A stretch of DNA of 64,000 nucleotides from JAFGVL01 sp963662245. GTDB lineage: Bacteria > Bacteroidota > Bacteroidia > Bacteroidales > Paludibacteraceae. The position numbers and the translations under genes were made by a program. The notes under the pieces are model-generated. The model made no database searches and was not told where the DNA came from. It worked only from the letters and a program-made list of their open reading frames with translations. Positions 33,031 through 41,312 of the stretch are shown here, piece after piece (the first letter of the stretch is position 1; the number at the start of each line of letters is the position of its first letter). The stretch is taken from NCBI GenBank assembly GCA_963662245.2, contig CAXXVQ010000008.1, forward strand, positions 529,235 through 593,234, written 5' to 3'.

Positions 33031-35436
33031 AGTATTTTTGTTTTTGGTAGTATAATTTTTACAGTTGTTCCCTTACCTTCTATTGATTCAAATTCAATTT
33101 TCCCTTTATGCTCTTTAATTATATTGTAAGTGATTGACAGTCCTAAGCCAGTGCCTTTCCCCAGATCTTTGGTTGTAAAGAAAGGATCAGTTATTTTTTT
33201 TTAGGTTTTCAGGAGAAATACCTGTACCAGTGTCAGTAATTTTAATAACCACATTTGATTGTTTAGATTCTGTTTTGATTAAAATTGCTCCTTTTGTGTC
33301 AATTGCCTGAATAGCGTTGCCTAATACATTAATAAATACTTGGTGTAAGTTTCCTACATTGCCTTTGATTATAATATCTGAATCAAAATAATCTTTTTCT
33401 ACTGTCACACCATTTTTTATTTTATTATGTAACATAGTAAGCGAATTATTTATTATTGAATGGATATCACAGTCTTCATCAAGCGAATCAGTTTTTCGAC
33501 TAAATTCAATCATTCCTTTAATAATAGCAGATGAACGGTCGAGTCCAGTCTTTAAGGTCTTAATTAATAATCCAATTTGTTCGTGATTTTCAGTAAAGGA
33601 ATTATCCTCGTAATGCCTTAGAAGTCCTATATACGCACCCATTATAAAATTCAATGGATCATTGATTTCATGTGCAACTCCAGAAGTTAATATCCCCAAA
33701 GATGCCATTTTCTCAGATTGAAGCAATTGGGCTTGAGTTTCTTGTAGATTCTTAAGGCTTGCTTGCAAGTCTTTGTAAGCTATTTCTAAATCATGAGTTT
33801 TTTCCGAAACTAGCTTCTCAAGATGGTTTCTATGCATCTCAAGTTCTTTATCTTTCTGTTTCTTTTCTGTAATATCCCTCAGAATTGCTTGCACATAGGT
33901 AATTCCACTTAATTCAATTTTATTTAGTGAACTAGAAACCGTAAATATTTTGCCATCACCGTTGGACAGTTCCCATTCAAAACGCTGAGGATGGTTTTTT
34001 AAAGTTTTATCTAATAACTCCAGTGCTTTTTCCCTTGATTGACGATTGTCCGGTTGATATGCAGGACTTAGATCAGTAACTGTTTTACCTAATAAATCAT
34101 CTTTTGATAAATTAAATAATTCGGTTGCAGATTTATTGCAATCAAAGATTTTTCCATTCCCATATAAAAGAAAAATACTATCTGGTGCTTCTTCAAAGAG
34201 TTTTCTGAACTTTGCTTCTTCATCAGCAAGTTTTATGTTTTTTATTTCAACTTGTTTTATCGATTCCTTCAATACCTTAATCATTTCTCGTAAACGATAT
34301 AACATTACATTAAATGAATGGGCAAGTATACCTATTTCATCATTTTGTTTTGTTTTTATAACTTCAGAAAGGTCTCCGTCTTTAATCTTTTTTGTACTCT
34401 CAACCAATTTTAACAAAGGCAGGGTAAGTTTTCCTGTTAATTTATTTATTACAACAACAGATACCAGAAGAAGCAAGATTCCGATTATGATAAGTGTTAG
34501 GATTTGTTTATTGGCTTCTGCTAAAATATCATCAATTGGAACTGCCACATGTACCCTCCACGGTGTTAGGGTTTCAGAAAAATATACAGGAATATCCAAG
34601 ACTAAATCTCCGTTTTGAAATTCAACATTTTCTGTTCTTTTTTTTATCTCTGCAAAGTCAAATTCAATGTCTTCTGCATATAATTTGCTGATATATTGAC
34701 CAATTAAGGAAGAGTCGGCAGAATTAGCTACGATAATCCCCATGTTTGAAACTACTGCAACATTTGAATTGCCATTATTTAATTCTAGAGCCATGTCTTT
34801 ACATAAGTGTTGAATAAAACTTATTTCATAATTAATGGTTGTTATACCTATAAATATATCATTGTTTACTATAGGTTCTGATAAAGTTATCATGAAAACC
34901 TCCTTGCCATTGACTGGATATAAATAAGGTTCGGTAAGCAGTGGTTTATTAGTTTTTTTAGGGATTAGATAATAGTCTTCAACATCATAATCTATTAAAG
35001 GCTCAATATTTATACCGCCTTCAGAATTATAATAAAGATAAGGAATGAACATCCCGATATCCATGAGTTGGGGATACGAAGTGTCATCTGAGCAGAGAGT
35101 ATTTGGCTCAAATATGGCAGACATTCCTACATAATCCGGATTCTTTAGAAGGTTAGATTTAATTATTTCAAGCGTTGTTGATTTGCTTAATACATGATTG
35201 CTATCAAGACTTTTTAGGATATTGTTTTGTGTTTGTAGCTTTGAAAATGAATTATCAATCTCTCCTTTTAGTTGTAATGAGAGGCGTTTAGTTTTTTCAA
35301 GGTATTCAGTCTTTGCTGTGCTTATAGCTTTATCCCTAATTGTTACAACGAAAAATGCAATCACAGTCCCTAAAATAATTAAAGCTGTTATGCTTGTAGC
35401 AAGTGATATTTTTGTCCGTAATAATATGTGTGACAT
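33027..35436 (-). CDS. membrane sensor histidine kinase (Cache-HAMP-PAS), apparent frameshift in A9 tract
   Basis: About 802 residues after correction. Order: membrane helix (about 10-33), double-Cache extracytoplasmic sensor (40-300), second helix (311-333), HAMP (335-390), PAS (405-525), coiled coil, HisKA with GVAHEINDPLN, HATPase. The printed frame stops in an A9 run (minus strand, 33194-33202); with A8 it reads ENLKKITDPFFTTKD and goes on through GKGTGLGLSI to a TGA at 33027-33029, overlapping the receiver ATG. Without correction it lacks the G2 box. The Cache domain senses small molecules outside the inner membrane; ligand unknown. Confidence 0.88.
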
Positions 35437-35632
35437 GCAAGTCTTAATTTATTTAGCAATTTACAAAATATCCGGATAACTTATTCTAGGAAGTAGGCTT
35501 TTTTCTCAATTAGTGTTAAATTTTTTATATAGTAAGATAAAACTGGTTTATATAGTGGCTGCCGCACGATTCTATTCTGTGGTTATTTATTGTTTTGTAG
35601 TACGGGAGGGGAGTTGGGTGGTAGCAGGGGGT

Positions 35633-35894
35633 CAATGTCATTAAGTAAAGAAGTTGACGGGCTGTAAGCCCAATCTATTTTAGCCCAAGGCAAAGTAAAA
35701 CGACGCCTAGGGTAAGTTATGTTTTTGTATTTTACGCCCTGAATTGAAAATCAGCGTTAGCTAAAGGGCAATTTAATGTATTTAACCTGTCCTTACAGGA
35801 CGCAAATATCAATTCATTCATCAACCCAAGGCGTTGCCTTGGGCTAGATTAAATTAGCCCTTCAGGCTGAAATCCCCTTAACTTAATGACATTG
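35633..35894. mobile_element. second copy of the MITE-like cruciform element (262 bp)
   Basis: It has the same CAATGTCATTAAG and CTTAATGACATTG ends and the same order of internal hairpins as 29941-30181. About 21 bp are extra in one hairpin loop (near 35743-35767, between GCCCT and AGGGC). No clear flanking direct repeat is seen. The gene-free stretch 35437-36181 otherwise holds AT-rich sequence and the tRNA-like fragment at 35923. Confidence 0.75.
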
Positions 35895-35922
35895 GGCAGA
35901 GCCTATGCCGAAGGGGAAAAGA

Positions 35923-35946
35923 GTGGAGAGGGGGATTCGAACCCCC
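35923..35946 (-). other. tRNA/tmRNA-like 3' end fragment
   Basis: On the minus strand there is a perfect T-arm GGGGG-TTCGAAT-CCCCC followed by TCTCCAC, the 3' half of an acceptor stem. A GTGGAGC that could pair with it lies near 36008-36014 on the same strand, but the sequence between does not fold into a convincing D-arm and anticodon arm. I call it a fragment or att-like scar, not a working tRNA. Confidence 0.45.
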
Positions 35947-36181
35947 TTACTATTATCTTGATAAGTTGATTTAATGGAATCAGAATTATGAGTCATATTG
36001 TCTTAAGGCTCCACATAACAGTACCCACTCCTACAATTATGGTTTTAAATATATTCATAGTCTTTAGTTTTAAAAATTCATTAATCAGCGAACTAATTAT
36101 GAAGCTAAACCAAAACTCTATGCTCATAACTAAATCATACATTATATCAACTCTTGAACACAAGCAGTTTATTGTAAATGT

Positions 36182-36595
36182 TTATTTGAAAGTCTCGTCA
36201 AAGGTTTCGTTAAATATTTTTATCCCAGTCAAGCTGTCTAGTTTATTTTTGTAGTATTCTATTATTTCATCCTTTTTGTTTTTTTCTCTTAGTTCTTGAA
36301 GATATGACATTTCTTTTTGTTGATATTCATTGAAAGCCTTTTGATACTCATTGTTTTTTATTTTGACAGTATTTATACTGTCTTTAAAAATTTGTATGCT
36401 ATCTCGAAGAAGTTGCTTTTCTGCTTGTAATTCTTTTCTTGTTGTTTCAACTATTCCAGATCTTAAAGTTAAACCAAAAGTTATAACTGCAATAGAAAGT
36501 GTAATAATGTTTGATGATTTTTTATACCAAGGTCTTTTTAATTCTTTAATTTCTAGATTAATTTTTTCTTCAAGATTTTCTCTATTGTTTTCCAT
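36182..36595 (-). CDS. membrane-anchored coiled-coil protein, unknown function
   Basis: A 137-residue protein: a charged N-terminus, one membrane helix (about residues 29-48, IITLSIAVITFGLTL) and a long helical part rich in Lys, Glu and Gln (about 55-120) that should form a coiled coil on the far side of the membrane. No recognised family. Very AT-rich and isolated between the tRNA-like fragment and the rluA-type gene, so acquisition with a mobile segment is possible. Confidence 0.6.
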   Translation of the reverse strand: MENNRENLEEKINLEIKELKRPWYKKSSNIITLSIAVITFGLTLRSGIVETTRKELQAEKQLLRDSIQIFKDSINTVKIKNNEYQKAFNEYQQKEMSYLQELREKNKKDEIIEYYKNKLDSLTGIKIFNETFDETFK

Positions 36596-36662
36596 TTATA
36601 TATCTTTTTATTTCTCAAAAATAACAATTCCTTCCCAACTAAACTAAAGAATATCTGAATCT

Positions 36663-38297
36663 CTAGAACTCCGCTTTCTTCTCAATCTGAATCAGCTCTT
36701 TAGAAATAGGGTGGGTGAATTCCAAGCATTCGGCATGGAGGTGCAGTCGGTTGGCTTTTTTGCCGTACAGTTCATCGCCTTTGATGGGGCAGTTGAGGCC
36801 AAGTTGGTGAGCCGAGTGCACGCGTAGTTGGTGGGTTCGTCCAGTCAGTAGGGAAAAGGCAATGTGGGTTTCGCCGTTTTTTCGCTCCAGCACTTCATAT
36901 TCGGTAATGGCAGGTTTGCCGTGTTCAAAGTCCACCATTTGGCAAGGGCGGTGGTAGTAGTCGGTAGCCAGCGGCAGTTCTATGCGGCCACGGTCGTCGG
37001 GAACAATGCCGTCAAGCACTGCAATGTATCTTTTCTTGATGCTGCGCAGGTGAAACTGTGCCTGTAGCTCCTTGTGTATTTCCTTTGTTTTGGCAATCAG
37101 CAGCAGTCCGGAAGTAGCCATATCCAAGCGGTGCACAATCAGTGGCCCGGTAGCTTGTGGGTATTTCTCGTGAATGTAGCTGTAGACTGATGGCGCATCC
37201 GATTTTCCGGGCACAGAAAGAATGCCGGCAGGTTTGTTCAGCACCAGCAAATATTCGTCCTCAAACAGGATTTCAATATCGTTGATATCCGCTTTTTGTT
37301 GATTTAGCGGGTCTACATCCATTGCCATACCTTGCAGCATGTGCCCAAGTATGGGTTCACACTTTCCTTTGCAAGCAGGGTAATACTGTCCGTGATGGCG
37401 TACCTCATTCTTTGGCGAGTTACCCCACCAGAATTCCGCCATAGCCAGCGGTTTCATATTGTGTTTAAATGCGTATTGCAGCAGCTTAGGCTCTGCACAT
37501 TCTCCTGCACCTGCGGGAGGCGTTTTATGCGCTGTCGGACTGAAAATATCGTTTAAACCCTTTATCTGTCCGTTGATGTTCAGGAAAGTGAAGTTGTCAA
37601 AAAGCTTATTTTGCAGAGCTGCCGAACGGGTTTTGCGTTCATGCTTTAGGGACTGTAGTTTATTTGTGAAAATAGCCAATTCACTTTTCAGCTTTTGTAG
37701 CTTGTCATCCCAAGCTGCTTGCAGTGCCTTTAATGTGTTTTTATCAGTCACACTAGCTCTCGATAATTCGATGCTTTCTTCTTTTGTCAGTTCTTGCTTG
37801 CGTCGTTCGTGGCGTGACTTTTTATTGGCTTTATTAGTTTGCTTTTGTGCCTCAATTTCGGCTGTGGCTTTTTCTTTTGCCTCAGTATATTTTTGCTCTA
37901 CTAGTTTGAATTGTTCATCCTTTTCTAGCAAGTCAACTTCGGTATTTATGGCCGAAATGTTCTTTACCTCACTTAGGAAAAAATCATCTTTTTTTAGCAT
38001 ATCAAATACAGGTGGTACAAAATATTCATGCTGATTTTTGCCATCCAGATTCCCTGAAAAGGCTGCTAGGAAGCCGATTTCTTGCTGTAGAGACGGAGCG
38101 CGCTCCGTCTCTACGATTAGCACCCCAAACATTTTACCTGCCTGAATTTCTTCAGCCCATTCGGGTTTGCTTTTCAGATAGGCCTGTAATTCCTCCGCAG
38201 CCATCACGCATAAGGGATGTGGCGTATAATTGAACGGAAAGGTGAATTTTTCCGGCAGTGAGATTTCTGATATGGATTGGGTGAAATGGTGTAGCAT
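36663..38297 (-). CDS. RluA-family rRNA/tRNA pseudouridine synthase with long N-terminal region
   Basis: A 544-residue protein. The catalytic RluA domain is in the C-terminal 215 residues (LVLNKPAGILSVPG, then IVHRLDMATSGLLLIAK with the catalytic Asp, and LLTGRTHQLRVH). The N-terminal 330 residues contain a conserved-looking block (FNYTPHPLC, LGFLAAFSGNL-like) and a Lys/Glu-rich coiled coil (about 120-225), a layout shared by Bacteroidota homologues. Residues 62-70 (VETERAPSL) are encoded by a 28-bp perfect palindrome that sits in frame and looks like an insertion. The RNA target is not deducible. Confidence 0.88.
   Translation of the reverse strand: MLHHFTQSISEISLPEKFTFPFNYTPHPLCVMAAEELQAYLKSKPEWAEEIQAGKMFGVLIVETERAPSLQQEIGFLAAFSGNLDGKNQHEYFVPPVFDMLKKDDFFLSEVKNISAINTEVDLLEKDEQFKLVEQKYTEAKEKATAEIEAQKQTNKANKKSRHERRKQELTKEESIELSRASVTDKNTLKALQAAWDDKLQKLKSELAIFTNKLQSLKHERKTRSAALQNKLFDNFTFLNINGQIKGLNDIFSPTAHKTPPAGAGECAEPKLLQYAFKHNMKPLAMAEFWWGNSPKNEVRHHGQYYPACKGKCEPILGHMLQGMAMDVDPLNQQKADINDIEILFEDEYLLVLNKPAGILSVPGKSDAPSVYSYIHEKYPQATGPLIVHRLDMATSGLLLIAKTKEIHKELQAQFHLRSIKKRYIAVLDGIVPDDRGRIELPLATDYYHRPCQMVDFEHGKPAITEYEVLERKNGETHIAFSLLTGRTHQLRVHSAHQLGLNCPIKGDELYGKKANRLHLHAECLEFTHPISKELIQIEKKAEF
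38087..38114. repeat. 28-bp GTAGAGACG palindrome inside the rluA-type gene
   Basis: Perfect palindrome: outer arms GTAGAGACG and CGTCTCTAC, centre GAGCGCGCTC. It is in frame and adds nine codons to the host gene. Confidence 0.9.
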
Positions 38298-38319
38298 GTG
38301 TAATTTTTATCATTGTTAG

Positions 38320-38339
38320 AGACGCACGGCCGTGCGTCT
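38320..38339. repeat. AGACGCACGG palindrome between rluA-type gene and transposase
   Basis: Perfect 20-bp palindrome, AGACGCACGG followed by its inverse; same family as the neighbours with shorter matching outer arms. Confidence 0.8.
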
Positions 38340-38613
38340 GTACTGGGTGTGTGGATTTATTATCCAAAATGTTTATCCTGATGCCAGTTTTCTACATTGG
38401 TTTCGATGTAATTAAATATGCGGCGATATTCTTCATGGTCACGAATGATGCGATCGTGGAAACGGGTTTGCCATTTGAATTCAGGATTAATCTTTCCTGC
38501 TTCAAACTTTACGCGTCCTTTATACCAGCGCAGTACGCGTGATAAATTATCATGTAGCATTGGATTGTGATTTCCTGTTATACCGCCGATTTCGTCGTTG
38601 TGTTCGTCATCCC

Positions 38614-38641
38614 GTAGAGACGCGATTAATCGCGTCTCTAC
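38614..38641. repeat. 28-bp GTAGAGACG palindrome in transposase (second)
   Basis: Arms GTAGAGACG/CGTCTCTAC, centre CGATTAATCG; encodes VETRLIASL. Confidence 0.9.
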
Positions 38642-38840
38642 ATCAACACCCAATTGCGTTTGTATGTTTTTATTACCACCATCGGGTTTATCAATTGAAA
38701 TAATTCCATGTATGTGATTTGGCATTATTGCGAATTCGTCCAATTCTAGTTTTACATATGGAAATTGCGATGGAATTTCTTTCCAGATAGATTCGGCAAT
38801 TTCGCCAATTGGTGATAGATATATTTGTGGTTTATCCGTC

Positions 38841-38868
38841 GTAGAGACGCCATTAATGGCGTCTCTAC
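38841..38868. repeat. 28-bp GTAGAGACG palindrome in transposase (first)
   Basis: Arms GTAGAGACG/CGTCTCTAC, centre CCATTAATGG; encodes CRDAINGVST in a different frame from the other copy. Confidence 0.9.
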
Positions 38869-39025
38869 ATAGTGTGTCTGTGATAGGTATTTCCCCAAAC
38901 AAATGTTGACTTTTGTCATTTAGGCAAATGGTAATAAAATAGCTGGCATTATTTCCATAATCCCACCATTCCGCCCTAGCTGACGGTATCCGATATTTAT
39001 TTTGAAATTTATCTGCTGACATGGT

Positions 39026-40405
39026 CTATTTTGACAATGTTTCCGCAATCTCTTGCGCTTGTTTGATTCTGTCTGCCATGCCGATTCCACCTCGCAGGTT
39101 TCCGGCGATAATTAGTCCGGGATAGTTTTCTTGGATGCGCTCAATGGTATCAAAACGCAAACCGCTTTCCACTCCGTATTGTGGGATGGCTTTCGCATGT
39201 TTATGTATATGAATCATGTCGGGTGCAAACTCTTTTAGTTGTAGCAAGTCCTTGCATTCACGCTCAATGATGGCTTTGATTTCATCATCACTTAAATCAT
39301 AAAAATGCTCGTGAAACACCCCGCCTAGAAAAACAGTAACCATAGCACCACCTTTTGGGGCACGGTCAGCAAACAGGTTGGACATAAACAGTACGCCCAG
39401 TATATCGCGCTCTTCTTTGCTTGGAATTAGTCCGCCGAAGCCATCCAGCTTCATGCCATCCCACTTGTTAAACCCTAGCGAAACTTCCACCATACGCGTA
39501 TAATGCAAGTTGTTGATAGCATCCATCTCATTTTTATCAATAAATGAAAATGCTTCTTGCAGGTTCCATGCACCAAGTGTAGAAACCAGTTTTGGAGAAG
39601 TGAGCGTTTGAGCGTTTCCGTCTTTATCAGTGTAGTTCACGGTGTAGCCATTTTCATTTGGTTTTACTTCCCATGCTTGTACACCGCAAATGATATTTTT
39701 AGAACCAACGGATTTTTCCAAAGCATTAATCAAAGACGATAAACCGCCTTTGCATGAAAATACTTTGCGACTAACACGCTTCTCTAGTTCTGTTTTTTTG
39801 ATAAATGATTTCTTAAACGAACCGCCAATTAGACTGCCGTAAGTCTGCTCCAAGTTATACAGTTTGGGCAAGGCATATTTTGGAATCAGGTAATTCGGAT
39901 CACCTGCATACACGCCTTTTATAAAAGGGTTGATGGCATAATCAAGGAAGCTTTCACCCATGCGGCGCTTTACGAATTCGGCTAGTGTTTCGTGTGGGTT
40001 TGTCCCTGCCGGACGAAAGGGTTCGCCAAGGATGCAGAACTTATCTTTCCACGAAAAAAGTGGCGTTTTGATTCCGCCCAGCAGTCCACCCGGAATAGCT
40101 TCCCATTTTCCGTTTTTTAGGATATAGCGTTTTTTTGCGCTTTCGTCGCCTGTTTCCAGTTCGCATTCCGCTGATAGATCGTCAAACAATTCCACCACAG
40201 CAGTATTTCCCACCACACCCGTGTTCGGACCTTCTTCCACCACAAATCCGTTTTCGATATGCGTATGAATCACACCTCCCGTTCGCTCTTTTTTTTCCAA
40301 GATGATGGCAGATACGCCTTTTTTCTTTAAAAAATGAGCTAAACTCAGTCCGGAAAGTCCGGCGCCAAGGATGATTACTTCGGGTTTAGATGGATTCGAT
40401 TTCAT
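39026..40405 (-). CDS. hemY: protoporphyrinogen oxidase, HemY (FAD) type
   Basis: A 459-residue flavoprotein that oxidises protoporphyrinogen IX (or coproporphyrinogen III) in heme synthesis. The FAD-binding fingerprint VIILGAGLSGLSLAHFLKKKG is at the N-terminus, EEGPNTGVVGN follows, and NLRGGIGMADRI is the C-terminal FAD contact. The gene overlaps hemH by 20 bp and is the last pathway gene. The phylum's HemG/HemY naming varies; the FAD type is clear. Confidence 0.92.
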   Translation of the reverse strand: MKSNPSKPEVIILGAGLSGLSLAHFLKKKGVSAIILEKKERTGGVIHTHIENGFVVEEGPNTGVVGNTAVVELFDDLSAECELETGDESAKKRYILKNGKWEAIPGGLLGGIKTPLFSWKDKFCILGEPFRPAGTNPHETLAEFVKRRMGESFLDYAINPFIKGVYAGDPNYLIPKYALPKLYNLEQTYGSLIGGSFKKSFIKKTELEKRVSRKVFSCKGGLSSLINALEKSVGSKNIICGVQAWEVKPNENGYTVNYTDKDGNAQTLTSPKLVSTLGAWNLQEAFSFIDKNEMDAINNLHYTRMVEVSLGFNKWDGMKLDGFGGLIPSKEERDILGVLFMSNLFADRAPKGGAMVTVFLGGVFHEHFYDLSDDEIKAIIERECKDLLQLKEFAPDMIHIHKHAKAIPQYGVESGLRFDTIERIQENYPGLIIAGNLRGGIGMADRIKQAQEIAETLSK

Positions 40406-41312
40406 GTATTTTTTCTTTCAAGCAGTTAATAAGTTGAGGGTGAGAATCAGGAATAATGGCGCGTGCGATATGCAAGTCGGGATATCTTTTTTGCACAGCC
40501 GGCATAATCTCGATATCTAAATCGTAGCGCGTTTCCAAGTTCTCATTTACAAAAGCGATAGGCACAAGCAGCAGTTGTTTTTTTTCTGTTTTTACCAATT
40601 TATGTAAAAGCTCTTGCGTGTCGGGACAGACCCATTTCATCTTACCAATGCGCGACTGAAAGCCCACCGAATAAGGCAAGCCCAATTGTTCGGCAATCAG
40701 TTTGGCAGATGCTCGTACCTTTTTAGCGTATTGGTCGCCTTTCTCCACATACTTTTCAGGGATGGAGTGTGCGCTGAAAACAAGATGTGCGTCTTGCATT
40801 TTTTCTTTTTGCAGCGTCTCTTGAATCAGCTCCGACCAATAATTGATAAAGGCTTTATTTTGATAAAAATCTTCCGTTATGCGGATATTTGAATCTTTGT
40901 GTTTTTTCGTGAAATTTTGAACCTCCGTTTCCACGCTTCCTGTGGTTGAGATGGAAGCTTGCGGATAAAGCGGAACGACAATCGTTTTGTTATCAGCTTC
41001 TTTTTTTAGGTATGCCGTGAGTTGTGGTTCAGAGTAGCTGTAGGCATTTAGCACCTTGTAATCAGCACCCAAAGCCATTTGTAAATCCTGCTGAATAGAG
41101 TTCATGGATTTAACCAGAGGCGAACCACCAATCAGCTTATATTTTCCCCATGATTTTTTGTAGCGTGTGCGGCTAATCAGGCACGAAAGCATCAAACGAA
41201 CAGGGTAAGGCGCAGGAATGATTGCCTTGTCCAAAAACATGCGTTGGAGAAAGCTTTTCATTTCCGCCTCAGAAGTGGCAGAACCCATATTTGCTAGAAT
41301 AACTGTTGTCAT
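40386..41312 (-). CDS. hemH: ferrochelatase
   Basis: A 308-residue soluble ferrochelatase inserting ferrous iron into the porphyrin. The metal-binding His is in VFSAHSIPEKYVEKGDQY and the Glu in IAFVNENLETRYDLDIE. It overlaps the neighbours on both sides (4 bp with hemN, 20 bp with hemY), so hemN-hemH-hemY are tightly coupled. Confidence 0.94.
   Translation of the reverse strand: MTTVILANMGSATSEAEMKSFLQRMFLDKAIIPAPYPVRLMLSCLISRTRYKKSWGKYKLIGGSPLVKSMNSIQQDLQMALGADYKVLNAYSYSEPQLTAYLKKEADNKTIVVPLYPQASISTTGSVETEVQNFTKKHKDSNIRITEDFYQNKAFINYWSELIQETLQKEKMQDAHLVFSAHSIPEKYVEKGDQYAKKVRASAKLIAEQLGLPYSVGFQSRIGKMKWVCPDTQELLHKLVKTEKKQLLLVPIAFVNENLETRYDLDIEIMPAVQKRYPDLHIARAIIPDSHPQLINCLKEKIHEIESI

Larger units (their letters stand above)
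38360..39022 (-). mobile_element. REP-associated tyrosine transposase, larger type
   Basis: A 220-residue Y1 HUH transposase: start YRIPSARAEWWDYG, HUH metal site MPNHIHGIIS (about 100-109), the NNLSRVLRWYKG-like helix and the catalytic Tyr in IFNYIETNVENW (about 205). Two insert-like stretches, residues 52-61 (CRDAINGVST) and 128-137 (VETRLIASL), are each encoded by a 28-bp GTAGAGACG palindrome, read in two different frames. The domain order and catalytic residues remain intact. It lies between hemY and the rluA-type gene, in the hem orientation. Confidence 0.88.

Noticed and set aside
34136..34618. 160-codon frame on the + strand
   Set aside because: Antisense shadow of the Cache-type histidine kinase gene.
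35923..36014. Complete tRNA gene
   Set aside because: T-arm and acceptor match, but no D-arm and no anticodon stem of normal length can be drawn.
37459..38034. 191-codon frame on the + strand
   Set aside because: Antisense shadow of the rluA-type gene, Cys/Ser-rich, no domain.
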